From: Thiobacillus sp. | Lineage (GTDB): Bacteria > Pseudomonadota > Gammaproteobacteria > Burkholderiales > Thiobacillaceae | DNA: 64,000 bases | Reading direction: 5' to 3' | Assembly (NCBI GenBank): GCA_019459055.1 | Contig: JAIBEI010000025.1 | Location: 1-64,000, forward strand | Part shown: positions 53,204 through 62,750 of the stretch, piece after piece | How positions within the stretch are numbered: position 1 is the stretch's first letter | Layout of the letters: each line of letters starts with the position of its first letter | The notes under the pieces: generated by a model | The model's database searches: none | Told to the model about the DNA's origin: nothing | The model's input: only the letters and a program-made list of their open reading frames with translations | Made by a program: the position numbers and the translations under genes

Positions 53204-54196
53204 CTAATCGTTCCACAGCCATGCTGCCCCGCGCACGCCGCTGGAATCGCCGAATGTCGGCGGCACCAGCCTGGTGTCGATGCGGTCGGAGAACACGTAG
53301 CGCGGCCACAGCCGGGGCACCGTGTCGTACAGGCGGGCGATGTTGGACAGGCCGCCGCCCAGTACGATGACGTCGGGGTCGAGCAGGTTGATGACGGCGG
53401 CCAGCGCGCGCGCCAGCCGCTCCTCGTAGCGCGCAAGCGTGGCGCCGCAGGGGCCGTAGCCGGCATTCGCCAGCTGCACGATTTCGTGTGCGGGCAACTC
53501 TTCGCCGCCGTAGCGCACGTGGTCGGCCGCCAGCGCAGGGCCGGAGAGCCAGGTTTCGATGCAGCCCTTCTTGCCGCAGTAGCAGGCGGGCGCGGCGTCG
53601 AGTTCGCGCGGGCTCGGCCACGGGTGCAGGATGGCTTCGCCGGTGGCCGGATGCTGCCCGGTGGAGGCGCGGTCGGCCTGGGCGCGGGCGAACTGGAAAT
53701 GGGGCAGGGGGCTGTGTCCCCATTCGCCGGCGATGGCGTTGGCGCCATTCAGCACATGGCCGCGCACCACCACGCCGCCGCCGACGCCGGTGCCGAGAAT
53801 CACGCCGAACACGGTTTCGGCTCCGGCGGCCGAACCGTCGGTGGCTTCCGACAGTGTCAGGCAGTTGGCGTCGTTGGCGAGTCGTATGTTTCGATTCAGT
53901 GCGCGTTCGAGGTCCTGCTGCAGCAGCTGGCCGTTCAGGCAGGTCGAGTTGCAGTTTTTCATCCGGCCGGACGCGGGCGAGATGGCGCCGGGGGTGCCGA
54001 TGCCGATGCGGGCAGTTTGTCCCAACTCGAATTCGGCCTGGTGGATCAGCGCGGCGACCGCGGCCACCGTGGCGAGGTAATCGTCCTGCGGGGTCGGCAC
54101 GCGGCGGCGCAGGATTTCCTGGCCGCCGGCGTCGAGCGCGATGAGTTCGATTTTGCTGCCGCCGAGGTCGATGCCGAAACGTAGAGTGGGAGCCAC
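53204..54196 (-). CDS. ROK-family sugar kinase
   Basis: 330 aa. ATP site [15 protein letters not shown], catalytic region [20 protein letters not shown], and the ROK zinc site [15 protein letters not shown] with an upstream His (EWGHSPL). Likely fructokinase or N-acetylglucosamine/glucokinase type; the sugar cannot be fixed by eye. Starts at GTG 54196, divergent from yebC with 42 nt between, so the two promoters overlap. Confidence 0.88.
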   Translation of the reverse strand: MAPTLRFGIDLGGSKIELIALDAGGQEILRRRVPTPQDDYLATVAAVAALIHQAEFELGQTARIGIGTPGAISPASGRMKNCNSTCLNGQLLQQDLERALNRNIRLANDANCLTLSEATDGSAAGAETVFGVILGTGVGGGVVVRGHVLNGANAIAGEWGHSPLPHFQFARAQADRASTGQHPATGEAILHPWPSPRELDAAPACYCGKKGCIETWLSGPALAADHVRYGGEELPAHEIVQLANAGYGPCGATLARYEERLARALAAVINLLDPDVIVLGGGLSNIARLYDTVPRLWPRYVFSDRIDTRLVPPTFGDSSGVRGAAWLWND

Positions 54197-54238
54197 GGTG
54201 TAAAATCTCCGGCTATTCAAATTTGCGTTGGAATCGAC

Positions 54239-54970
54239 ATGGCAGGACATTCGAAGTGGGCCAACATCCAGCACCGCAAGGGGCGCCAGGATGCCAAGCG
54301 CGGCAAGATCTTCACCAAGCTTATCAAGGAAATCACCGTGGCGGCCAAAATGGGCGGCGGCGACACGGGCATGAACCCGCGCCTGCGCCTGGCGATCGAG
54401 AAGGCCAAGGCCGAGTCGATGCCGAAGGACAACATCGAGAGCGCGGTCAAGCGCGGCACCGGCCAACTCGAAGGCGTCAACTACGAGGAAGTGCGCTACG
54501 AGGGCTACGGCATCGGCGGCGTCGCGGTGATGGTCGACTGTCTCACCGACAACAAGGTACGCACCGTCGCCGACGTGCGCCACGCCTTCGTCAAGCACGG
54601 CGGCAACATGGGCACCGACGGCTGCGTGGCGTTCCAGTTCAAGCACTGCGGCCAGATCATCCTGGAGCCGGGCGCCAGCGAGGACGCGGTGATGGAAGCC
54701 GCGCTCGACGCCGGCGCCGAGGACATCATCCCCAACGAGGACGGCTCGATCGAGGTGCTGACCTCACCCGAGCCCAGGGCCTTCGAGGCAGTGAAGGAGG
54801 CGCTGGAAAAAGCCGGCTTCAAGCCGGCGGTCGCCGAGATCACCATGCGCCCCGAATCCGAAACCGAACTCACCGGCGACGACGCGGTGAAAATGCAGAA
54901 GATCCTCGACGCACTCGATTCGCTCGACGACGTGCAGGATGTCTACACCAACGCCGTGCTCCCTGAGTGA
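54239..54970 (+). CDS. yebC: YebC/PmpR (TACO1) family protein
   Basis: 243 aa starting [32 protein letters not shown], the invariant family N-terminus. Members act as transcription regulators or, as shown for some, help ribosomes through proline stretches. It is the conserved upstream neighbour of ruvC. Its stop codon lies inside the left arm of heptamer array H7. Confidence 0.96.
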   Translation: MAGHSKWANIQHRKGRQDAKRGKIFTKLIKEITVAAKMGGGDTGMNPRLRLAIEKAKAESMPKDNIESAVKRGTGQLEGVNYEEVRYEGYGIGGVAVMVDCLTDNKVRTVADVRHAFVKHGGNMGTDGCVAFQFKHCGQIILEPGASEDAVMEAALDAGAEDIIPNEDGSIEVLTSPEPRAFEAVKEALEKAGFKPAVAEITMRPESETELTGDDAVKMQKILDALDSLDDVQDVYTNAVLPE

Positions 54971-54994
54971 GGCGTAAGGGGTAAGACGTGAAGC
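54966..54994. repeat. Heptamer array H7, left arm
   Basis: AGTGAGGCGTAAGGGGTAAGACGTGAAGC. It overlaps the yebC stop and contains the GTG start of the S23 gene. The complementary arm is 55366-55398, on the other side of that gene. Confidence 0.75.
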
Positions 54995-55350
54995 GGGTTC
55001 ACCATGAGCTTGTGGCTTGGCAGCAAGCCATGCTTCTGGTGAGGCAGGTGTACGAATTGACAGCGGAGTTTCCTGCTGACGAGCGATTCGGACTGGTGGC
55101 GCAAATGCGGCGCGCGGCTGTGTCGATCCCCAGCAATATTGCGGAGGGCGCAGCACGCCAGTCCAAACGGGAATTTGCACAGTTTCTGATCGTGGCGCGT
55201 GGTTCGCTGAGCGAATTGGATACGCAATTCAGAATTGCCCAGGATTTGGTTTTTTGTCCACCGCAGAGCGAACTGGAAATGCAGATAGACCGTCTGTTCA
55301 GTTTATTGGGTGGGCTACTCAAATCCCAGCGGGAGTCAGAAAAAACATGA
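54988..55350 (+). CDS. Four-helix-bundle protein (23S rRNA intervening-sequence type, S23)
   Basis: 120 aa. The family signature is complete: [45 protein letters not shown] and [22 protein letters not shown]. It forms a small four-helix bundle. Relatives are encoded inside 23S rRNA intervening sequences or in diversity-generating retroelements (Avd-like), but here the gene is in a protein operon between yebC and ruvC, enclosed by the arms of a heptamer array. Start GTG at 54988. Its stop overlaps the ruvC start. Function unknown; RNA or nucleic-acid binding is inferred for the family. Confidence 0.9.
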   Translation: MKRVHHELVAWQQAMLLVRQVYELTAEFPADERFGLVAQMRRAAVSIPSNIAEGAARQSKREFAQFLIVARGSLSELDTQFRIAQDLVFCPPQSELEMQIDRLFSLLGGLLKSQRESEKT

Positions 55351-55907
55351 TAGCCCCCAACCGTGCTCCCTCACCTCTCACCCCTCACCCCTCACGCATA
55401 CTGGGCATTGATCCCGGCCTGCGCCTCACCGGGTTCGGTGTGATCGAGCAGACCGGCCAGAAGCTGGCCTATGTCGCCAGCGGCGTGGTCAGGAGCGGGG
55501 AGGGCAGCTTGCCGCAGCGGCTGGGCGTGCTGTTCGCGGGGCTGAACGAGGTGATCGCCACCTGGCAGCCCGATACCTGCGCGGTGGAAATCGTCTTCGT
55601 CAACGTCAATCCGCAGTCGACGTTGCTGCTCGGGCAGGCGCGCGGGGCGGCGATCTGCGCCGCGGTGTCGAATGAGTTGCTGGTGGCGGAATACACCGCG
55701 CTGCAAATCAAGCAGGCGGTGGTCGGCCATGGCAAGGCTGCCAAGGAACAGGTGCAGGAAATGGTCAAGCGCCTGCTGAGTTTGCCCGTTGCCCCGACGG
55801 CGGACGCCGCCGACGCGCTCGCCTGCGCCATCGCCCATGCCCACGGCAGCCGGCTCGGCGCGCACTCCACCGCGGGCTATCGCGTCAAGGGCGGGCGGCT
55901 GGTATGA
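55347..55907 (+). CDS. ruvC: Holliday junction endodeoxyribonuclease RuvC
   Basis: 186 aa. Catalytic acids: Asp in [13 protein letters not shown], Glu in CAVEIVFVN, and the C-terminal Asp pair in [15 protein letters not shown]. RuvC normally begins about M-RILGIDPG; here the only in-frame ATG is 55347, adding about 15 residues ([15 protein letters not shown]) of which the second half is translated heptamer array. It resolves Holliday junctions with RuvAB. Its ATG overlaps the S23 stop, so translation is coupled to that gene. Confidence 0.93.
   Translation: MIAPNRAPSPLTPHPSRILGIDPGLRLTGFGVIEQTGQKLAYVASGVVRSGEGSLPQRLGVLFAGLNEVIATWQPDTCAVEIVFVNVNPQSTLLLGQARGAAICAAVSNELLVAEYTALQIKQAVVGHGKAAKEQVQEMVKRLLSLPVAPTADAADALACAIAHAHGSRLGAHSTAGYRVKGGRLV
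55366..55398. repeat. Heptamer array H7, right arm
   Basis: GCTCCCTCACCTCTCACCCCTCACCCCTCACGC, complementary to the left arm at 54966-54994. It is translated as part of the RuvC N-terminus. Confidence 0.82.
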
Positions 55908-56863
55908 AAACTGCGCTAGCGCCGCGTGAACCCTCCCTCGAGCGGCTGGCCAACCCGGCGCTGCGCTACCTGCTGGCCACGCGTCCGGCCTTCCTCACCG
56001 TCACCCTGGCCGGCTGCCTGCTCGGTTTCGCCACGGCCGTCGCGGGGGGCGCGGCGTTCGGCTGGGAACGCGCGCTGGCCACGCTGGTGCTGGCCTTGCT
56101 GGCGCATGCGGGCATCAATGCGCTCAACGATTATTGCGATCATCTGAACGGCACCGATGCGCGCAACATGCAACGTATTTATCCCTACACCGGCGGCAGC
56201 CGCTTCATCCAGAACGGCGTGCTGACGCCGCGTCAGGTTCTGGGGCTTGCGGTGGCGCTGTTCGCCGTCACCATCGCCGGCGGACTGTGGCTGCTCAGTG
56301 TGGCGGGCGCAGGATTGCTCTGGATTGGCCTGGCCGGGCTTGTCATCGGCTGGGGCTATTCCGCACCGCCATTGCAGCTGAACAGCCGGGGCCTCGGCGA
56401 GTTGTTCGTGGTGATCGGCATGCTCCTCATTGTCGCCGGCGCTGACATGGTGCAGCGTGGTGCGTTTGATCCGCTGCCCTGGCTGGCGGGTGCACCCTAT
56501 GCACTGCTGGCGGCCAACATTCTCTACATCAACCAGTTTCCCGATCGCGCGGCCGACCGCGCCAGCGGCAAGCTGCACTGGGTGGCGCGGCTGCAGCCCG
56601 CCGCCGCCACCTGGGGCTATGGCCTGATTCTGCTGCTGGCGGCGCTGGCGCTGCTGGGTGGGATTCTGCTGGGGGTGCTGCCGCGGGCCGCCGCGGGCGC
56701 GTTCGTCGCGTGGATTCCCGCCATGCAGGCGTGGCGCCAATTGCGGCGTTTTGCCGTCACCCCCGAACAACTCGCGCCGGCGATCAGGCGCACCCTGCTT
56801 GCCGCGCATGCGCTGCCTCTGCTGCTGGCGGCGACCCTGCTGTTATCTGGAGATATTTTATGA
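55904..56863 (+). CDS. UbiA-family prenyltransferase (MenA-like)
   Basis: 319 aa with about eight to nine membrane segments. The first aspartate-rich motif is [14 protein letters not shown] and a second acidic region lies in [19 protein letters not shown]. Layout is like 1,4-dihydroxy-2-naphthoate prenyltransferases and related UbiA members. The acceptor is uncertain. It lies between ruvC and ruvA, with ATGA overlaps at both ends, an unusual intrusion into a DNA-repair operon. Confidence 0.82.
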   Translation: MKTALAPREPSLERLANPALRYLLATRPAFLTVTLAGCLLGFATAVAGGAAFGWERALATLVLALLAHAGINALNDYCDHLNGTDARNMQRIYPYTGGSRFIQNGVLTPRQVLGLAVALFAVTIAGGLWLLSVAGAGLLWIGLAGLVIGWGYSAPPLQLNSRGLGELFVVIGMLLIVAGADMVQRGAFDPLPWLAGAPYALLAANILYINQFPDRAADRASGKLHWVARLQPAAATWGYGLILLLAALALLGGILLGVLPRAAAGAFVAWIPAMQAWRQLRRFAVTPEQLAPAIRRTLLAAHALPLLLAATLLLSGDIL

Positions 56864-57435
56864 TCGGACGCATCACCGGAATTCTGAGCGCCAAGCAGCC
56901 GCCCCAGGTCCTGGTCGACTGCAACGGCGTCGGCTACGAAATCGACGTGCCGATGAGCACGTTCTACAACCTGCCCGCACTCGGCGAAAAAATAAGCCTG
57001 CTGACCCATCTGGCGATCCGCGAAGACGCGCACCTGCTCTACGGCTTCGGCAGCGAAATCGAGCGCGCGGCGTTTCGTGAGTTGCTGAAAGTTTCCGGCA
57101 TCGGCGCCAAGACCGCGTTGTCGGTGCTGTCCGGCCTGTCGGTCAACGACCTGTCGGCCGCGATTGCCGCGCAGGAAATCGGCCGCATCGTCAAGGTGCC
57201 TGGAATCGGCAAGAAAACCGCCGAGCGCCTGCTGCTCGAACTGAAGGGCAGGCCGGTGTTCGCGGGTGCGATTGCCGATACGGTAGCCGGTGGCGTGTCG
57301 GACGATGTGCGCCAGGCGCTGCTGGCGCTGGGGTACAACGAGCGCGAGACCACCGACGCCGTGCGCCAGTTGCCGTCCGATCTTACGGTGGGCGAGGCGA
57401 TACGGCAGGCGCTGCGGATCCTGTCGAAAACGTAA
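56860..57435 (+). CDS. ruvA: Holliday junction branch-migration protein RuvA
   Basis: 191 aa. The N-terminal OB fold starts [28 protein letters not shown]; two helix-hairpin-helix motifs follow ([16 protein letters not shown] and [17 protein letters not shown]). Domain III ([13 protein letters not shown]) contacts RuvB. GGAG seven nt upstream of the ATG. Confidence 0.97.
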   Translation: MIGRITGILSAKQPPQVLVDCNGVGYEIDVPMSTFYNLPALGEKISLLTHLAIREDAHLLYGFGSEIERAAFRELLKVSGIGAKTALSVLSGLSVNDLSAAIAAQEIGRIVKVPGIGKKTAERLLLELKGRPVFAGAIADTVAGGVSDDVRQALLALGYNERETTDAVRQLPSDLTVGEAIRQALRILSKT

Positions 57436-57441
57436 GACCCG

Positions 57442-58947
57442 ATGTCAACACCCCCGCCAGGCCCGCGGCCTTCCGCCTCCCTGCAGCGTCATTTTTTATG
57501 GCTGCTGCTGGGCGTGGTCGGTTTGTTCGCGGCCGGCATCGCCCTGAGTCTGTGGCTCAGTCTGCAGGCCAGTGGCCAGACCCAGCAGCGCCTGCTGGAA
57601 CAGGAAGCGACACAGGCACGCGTCAGCGTGGTCCGGCTGCTGGACTACTACCACACGCTGATCGAGAACACGGCGCGCGACCCCGAGCTGCTCGACCTGA
57701 TGCGCGTCGGTTCGGTTGAAGAGCAGCAGCAGTGGGCTGTTTCCCGGCAACGTCTGCTGCCTGATCTGCTGGGGCTGGCGCTGGTCAATCCCCAGGGTGG
57801 CGTGCTGGGCGAGGCCGTGACGCTGCGTGTCGGGCCGCGCTGCCAGCAGGAGATGCAACGCGCGGATACCCTGACCAGCACCCGGCCGCTGCTGCACCGC
57901 GAGGTGGCCGGTCTCGAACACTTCGACCTGGTGTCGGCGGTACGCGAAACAGGGGGCGAGATTGTGGGGGGCGTCTTCTTGAGCGTTAGGCTGACCCAGC
58001 TGCAGCGGGTGATCGACGACTCGCGCCACCCGGACCATGCGCTCATGATCCTCGACGCCGCGGGCGACGCGATCGTGCGCCAGGGTGCGGTGGATGGGGG
58101 GCTGCGGGAAGTCCGGCTGGATATTCCCGGGACAGGCTGGACGCTGCTCGCCCAGGCATCGGCGCAGCGGTTCACGTACGGCGGCGAAACGCAGGTGCTG
58201 TCCGGGCTGCTGACGCTGGCTGCGGTGTTGCTGCTGCTGGGTGCGACCATGCTGCGGCTGCGCCGCACCATGCTGCATGACATCGTGTCGACCCGTGACG
58301 CCCTGACTGCGCTGGCGCGGGACGAGCCGGTTCCCGCCATCGTGCCGCACTACGTCGAATTCGAGCCGGCCGCTGCCGACATCAATCTGATCGCCCTTCA
58401 TCTGCAGGAGCAGCGTGCGCGGCTGGAACACCTGAGCCTGACCGACCCGCTGACGGGGCTGCCTAACCGGCGCGCATTCGAGATCCATTTTCCCTTGGCG
58501 CTGGGGCTGGCCGAAAGGCAGCATCCGGTCGCGCTGGTATTGCTGGATGTCGACCACTTCAAGGAGGTCAACGACCGCTACGGCCATGGGGTGGGTGATC
58601 AGGTTTTGCTGGCGCTGGCCCAGTCGTTGCGGGAGCTGACCCGGCGCGCCGACCTCGCGGCACGCCTGGCGGGTGACGAGTTTGTCGTGCTGCTGTCGGG
58701 GCTCGACGCGGCCGGGGTGGACACGTGGTATCAGCGCCTCGCTGACCGTTTCAGGAGCGAATTGAATGCGTTCGGCCTGGACCTGCAAACCAGCCTCAGT
58801 GCGGGGCAGACCTGGCTCGGGGGCGAGCCCGGCGATACCAAGAATGCCGCGCTCGTGCGTGCCGACCGTGCGCTCTATGAGGCCAAGGCCCGCGGACGCG
58901 GCCAACTGGTGCAGGCCGCCGCGCCCGCCGCCGACCCTGCGGAGTAG
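57442..58947 (+). CDS. Membrane-anchored diguanylate cyclase
   Basis: 501 aa. Membrane segment near 15-35 ([23 protein letters not shown]), a periplasmic sensor of about 220 residues resembling a double-Cache region, a second segment ([15 protein letters not shown]) and a GGDEF domain with [15 protein letters not shown] and [18 protein letters not shown] instead of GGDEF is compatible with cyclase activity. It lies between ruvA and ruvB on the same strand. Signal unknown. Confidence 0.88.
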   Translation: MSTPPPGPRPSASLQRHFLWLLLGVVGLFAAGIALSLWLSLQASGQTQQRLLEQEATQARVSVVRLLDYYHTLIENTARDPELLDLMRVGSVEEQQQWAVSRQRLLPDLLGLALVNPQGGVLGEAVTLRVGPRCQQEMQRADTLTSTRPLLHREVAGLEHFDLVSAVRETGGEIVGGVFLSVRLTQLQRVIDDSRHPDHALMILDAAGDAIVRQGAVDGGLREVRLDIPGTGWTLLAQASAQRFTYGGETQVLSGLLTLAAVLLLLGATMLRLRRTMLHDIVSTRDALTALARDEPVPAIVPHYVEFEPAAADINLIALHLQEQRARLEHLSLTDPLTGLPNRRAFEIHFPLALGLAERQHPVALVLLDVDHFKEVNDRYGHGVGDQVLLALAQSLRELTRRADLAARLAGDEFVVLLSGLDAAGVDTWYQRLADRFRSELNAFGLDLQTSLSAGQTWLGGEPGDTKNAALVRADRALYEAKARGRGQLVQAAAPAADPAE

Positions 58948-58982
58948 AATTCGCGCTTGTCTGTCCCCAGCCTTCCGGCGTC

Positions 58983-60011
58983 ATGATCGAAACCGACCGT
59001 CTTATTGCCCCCGCCGCCGTCAGCCCGCAGGAAGAGCAGGTCGAGCGCGCGCTGCGGCCGCGCACGCTGGCCGAATACGTCGGCCAGGCGAAGACGCGCG
59101 AACAGCTCGAAATCTTCATCCATGCCGCCAGGAACCGCAGCGAGGCGCTCGACCACGTGCTGCTGTTCGGCCCGCCGGGGCTGGGCAAGACCACGCTGGC
59201 GCACATCATCGCGCGCGAGATGGGCGTCAACCTGCGCCAGACTTCCGGCCCGGTGCTCGAACGCGCGGGCGACCTGGCCGCGCTGCTCACCAACCTGGAA
59301 CCGAACGACGTGCTGTTCATCGACGAAATTCACCGTCTTTCCCCGGTGGTCGAGGAGGTGCTGTATCCCGCGCTGGAGGATTTCCAGATCGACATCATGA
59401 TCGGCGAAGGCCCCTCGGCGCGCTCAGTCAAGCTCGACCTGCCGCCATTCACCCTGGTCGGCGCGACCACGCGGGCCGGCATGCTCACCAACCCGCTGCG
59501 CGACCGTTTCGGCATCGTCGCAAGGCTGGAATTTTACTCGGCGGAAGAACTGGGCTTCATCGTGCACCGCTCGGCGGGCCTGTTGCAGATGAACCTGGAA
59601 GAGGCCGGTGCGCTGGAAATCGCCCGCCGTTCCCGCGGCACCCCGCGCATTGCCAATCGCCTGCTGCGCCGGGTGCGCGATTACGCCGAAGTCAAGGCGG
59701 GCGGGCAGGCCACCTGCGCGGTGGCGGATGCGGCGCTGGTGATGCTCGACGTCGACCGTGCCGGGCTCGACGTGATGGACCGCAAGCTGCTGTCGGCGGT
59801 GGTCGAGAAATTCATGGGCGGCCCGGTCGGGCTGGACAACCTCGCCGCCGCCATCGGCGAGGAGCGCGACACCATCGAGGACGTGCTCGAACCCTATCTC
59901 ATCCAGCAGGGCTACCTGCAGCGCACCCCGCGCGGTCGCATCGCGACGCCGCTGGCGTATCGCCACCTCGGCCTCGCCGCCCCCGCCGAACCCAACGCGG
60001 ATCTGTTTTGA
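58983..60011 (+). CDS. ruvB: Holliday junction branch-migration ATPase RuvB
   Basis: 342-aa AAA+ motor. Walker [14 protein letters not shown] near 60, Walker [16 protein letters not shown], sensor 1 GATTRAGML and arginine finger LRDRFGIV. C-terminal winged helix with [16 protein letters not shown]. Pumps DNA through the RuvA tetramer. Confidence 0.98.
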   Translation: MIETDRLIAPAAVSPQEEQVERALRPRTLAEYVGQAKTREQLEIFIHAARNRSEALDHVLLFGPPGLGKTTLAHIIAREMGVNLRQTSGPVLERAGDLAALLTNLEPNDVLFIDEIHRLSPVVEEVLYPALEDFQIDIMIGEGPSARSVKLDLPPFTLVGATTRAGMLTNPLRDRFGIVARLEFYSAEELGFIVHRSAGLLQMNLEEAGALEIARRSRGTPRIANRLLRRVRDYAEVKAGGQATCAVADAALVMLDVDRAGLDVMDRKLLSAVVEKFMGGPVGLDNLAAAIGEERDTIEDVLEPYLIQQGYLQRTPRGRIATPLAYRHLGLAAPAEPNADLF

Positions 60012-60013
60012 GC

Positions 60014-60411
<398 letters not shown>

Positions 60412-60415
<4 letters not shown>

Positions 60416-61104
60416 ACCCCGAACTCAGCCAGGATCTCTCCCTTCTCCATCTCATCCTCAACGCCTCGTTGCCGGTGCAGCTCGTCATGCTGCTGCTGCT
60501 GGGCGCGTCGCTGATGTCATGGTGGTTCATTTTCATCAAGATGTTCGCGCTCAAGCGTGCCTTGCGCGAAACCGATCGCTTCGAACGTGAGTTCTGGGGC
60601 GGCGGCGACATCAACGCCATGTATAAGCGGGTGGCCGCCGGGCGCGGCGAGGCGGGCGAAATGGCGCGCATCTTCGAGGCGGGGTTCCGCGAATTCATGA
60701 AGCTGCGGCAACAGACGGGGCTTTCGCTCAACGTCATCGTCGACGGCACCCGCCGCGCCATGCGCGCCACCTACCAGCGCGAACTCGACAGCCTCGAATC
60801 GCACCTGTCGTTTCTCGCCACCGTCGGGTCGGTGTCGCCCTATGTCGGCCTGTTTGGCACTGTGTGGGGCATCATGATCGCCTTCATGGGGCTGTCGAGC
60901 GTCGCCCAGGCCACGCTGGCGCAGGTCGCGCCCGGCATTGCCGAAGCGCTGATCGCCACCGCCATGGGCCTGTTCGCCGCCATCCCCGCGGTGGTCGGCT
61001 ACAACCGCTACACCCACGACATCGACCGCCTGGCCAACCGCATGGAAAGCTTCATGGAGGAGTTCTCCAACATCCTGCAGCGGCAGGCGACCAAGGCGTC
61101 CTGA
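60412..61104 (+). CDS. tolQ: Tol-Pal system protein TolQ
   Basis: 230 aa, three membrane segments (LVMLLLLGASLMSWWFIFIKMF; VSPYVGLFGTVWGIMIAFMGLSSV; GIAEALIATAMGLFAAIPAVVGYN). ExbB/MotA-type proton channel subunit that energises TolA. GTG start overlapping the ybgC stop. Confidence 0.96.
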
Positions 61105-61107
61105 TTC

Positions 61108-61518
61108 ATGGCGCGGACCCGCAAACTGGTCGCCCAGATCAACGTCGTGCCGATGATCGACGTGATGCTGGTGCTCCTCGTCATCTTCATGGTGACCGCA
61201 CCCTTCATCAACCCCGCCCAGGTCGAACTGCCCAGCGTCGGCAAGACTTCGCAGACGCCGGCACAGCCGCTCGAAGTCATCATCAAGGAGTCGGGCGAAT
61301 ATCTGCTGAAAAACCGTGCCGTTTCCGGCGACGAACGGGTGGTGGAAAAGTCGGCGCTGGCGGCCGAAATCTCCGCGCTGCAGCGCGCCTTGCCGGATCA
61401 GCCTGTGGTCATCGCGGCAGACAAAAATGTGCGCTACGAAGAGGTGATGGACACCATGACCGTGCTGCAGAACGCGCAGATCACCCGCATCGGCCTGCTC
61501 GCGCGCCCGGCGCCTTGA
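61108..61518 (+). CDS. tolR: Tol-Pal system protein TolR
   Basis: 136 aa, one N-terminal membrane segment with the proton-carrying Asp (INVVPMIDVMLVLLVIFMVTAPF) and a periplasmic ExbD-like domain (VVIAADKNVRYEEVMDTMTVLQNAQITRIGLLA). Follows tolQ after three nt. Confidence 0.96.
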   Translation: MARTRKLVAQINVVPMIDVMLVLLVIFMVTAPFINPAQVELPSVGKTSQTPAQPLEVIIKESGEYLLKNRAVSGDERVVEKSALAAEISALQRALPDQPVVIAADKNVRYEEVMDTMTVLQNAQITRIGLLARPAP

Positions 61519-61550
61519 TCCTTGGGGAGACGCTGATTCATTCTTTTTTT

Positions 61551-61617
61551 GATCATTGCCAGCGATATCAACGGACGCTGGATTCCCACGTCGCTTCGCT
61601 GTTCGTGATGACCGAAT
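61551..61617. repeat. REP-like element between tolR and tolA
   Basis: CATTGCCAGCGATATCAACGG...GCTGGATTCCCACGTCGCTTCGCTGTTCGTGATGACC resembles dispersed GTCAT...GAATCCAGC intergenic repeats. It fills most of the 117-nt tolR-tolA gap. Identified by eye only. Confidence 0.35.
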
Positions 61618-61635
61618 AAATCAGGGCTTCTTTAG

Positions 61636-62529
61636 ATGAACATGTCGGCAGATGCGCCCTTCGTTTCCCGTCCCCGCTCCAACCTCATCGCCGGCGCGCT
61701 GGCGCTGGGTGTGCATGTCGTCTTCGTGCTGTTGCTGGTGTTCGGCGTGTCGTGGCAGACCCGGCATCCTGCGCCGGTGATGGTCGACTTGTGGGAAGCG
61801 TTGCCGCCGCCCCCCCCCGTGGCCAAGCCAGCCACGCCGCCCATGGTCAAGCCAGCCAGGCCGCCCGCGCCGGAACCGGTGAAAACGCCCGAGCCGGTCA
61901 AAGTCAAGCCAGCCCCCCGGCCGGAAGTGGACGAGCCGCCGCCGCCCAAGACGCCCGACATTGCGCTGGAAAAAAAGAAGGCCGAGAGCGAACGCCAGAA
62001 AAAAATGCAAGCTATGCAGGCCGCAGAAGAGAAGGCCCGGGCCGAAGCCGCCAGGAAAGTGCAGGAAACGCAGCTGGCCGAACGGAAAAAACGCGAATTG
62101 CTGCGCCAGATGGAGGAAGAAGACCTGACGCGACGGATGGCGGACGAGGCCGCAGCAAGCGAGGCACGCCAGGCAAAACTGGCTGAAGCGCAGACCAAAC
62201 TGGCCGAGGCTGCGGCGGCCAGCAAGCGCCAGGCCGAGGTGGCGAGCGTCGTCGGGCAGTACCGCGACCTGATCAGCGCCAAGGTGCGCGGCAACACCCG
62301 CCTGCCCGACAATCTGGCTGGCAACCCCCAGGTGCGCTGCCTGGTGAAACTGCTCCCCACCGGCGAAGTCCAGAGCGTGCGGGTGACGCAATCGAGCGGC
62401 AACGCGGCGTACGACGAGGCGGTGGTGCGCGGCATCTGGAAATCCTCGCCGCTGCCCCTGCCGGGCGAGCGCGACGCGCGCGCCGCATTTGTCCCGGAAC
62501 TTTCTTTCGTTCATCGCCCCAAAGAGTGA
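61636..62529 (+). CDS. tolA: Tol-Pal system protein TolA
   Basis: 297 aa. An N-terminal anchor ([24 protein letters not shown]) precedes a Pro/Lys region and a long Ala/Lys/Glu-rich helix (about 115-205). The C-terminal TolA/TonB-like domain reads [71 protein letters not shown]. Links the TolQR motor to TolB-Pal during cell constriction. Confidence 0.94.
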   Translation: MNMSADAPFVSRPRSNLIAGALALGVHVVFVLLLVFGVSWQTRHPAPVMVDLWEALPPPPPVAKPATPPMVKPARPPAPEPVKTPEPVKVKPAPRPEVDEPPPPKTPDIALEKKKAESERQKKMQAMQAAEEKARAEAARKVQETQLAERKKRELLRQMEEEDLTRRMADEAAASEARQAKLAEAQTKLAEAAAASKRQAEVASVVGQYRDLISAKVRGNTRLPDNLAGNPQVRCLVKLLPTGEVQSVRVTQSSGNAAYDEAVVRGIWKSSPLPLPGERDARAAFVPELSFVHRPKE

Positions 62530-62750
62530 GCCAAAGGCACTGCGGCAAGCCGTCGGGGGGGCTGGATCGAGCCTGGCGGCAGGCGGGCAAGTGCCGGCAA
62601 AGTATTGACCTACGGCAATTCGCGGCAAGCGGGCTTCTCGCCATGACAAAAACGAGGGCTTGTGCGGGAGGCCCTGGCGGCCAGCCGGCCCTGCCGGCCA
62701 TGGTAAACTTATTCATCAATCAAGCATTTCCGATCGAGATCCCCAACTTC

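Noticed and set aside
54197-54646. N-terminal extension of the ROK kinase to 480 aa in the ORF track
   Set aside because: It runs antisense through yebC; the kinase domain starts at the GTG 54196.
61700-62435. Minus-strand ORFs opposite tolA
   Set aside because: Low-complexity shadow of the Ala/Lys/Glu-rich TolA coding sequence.
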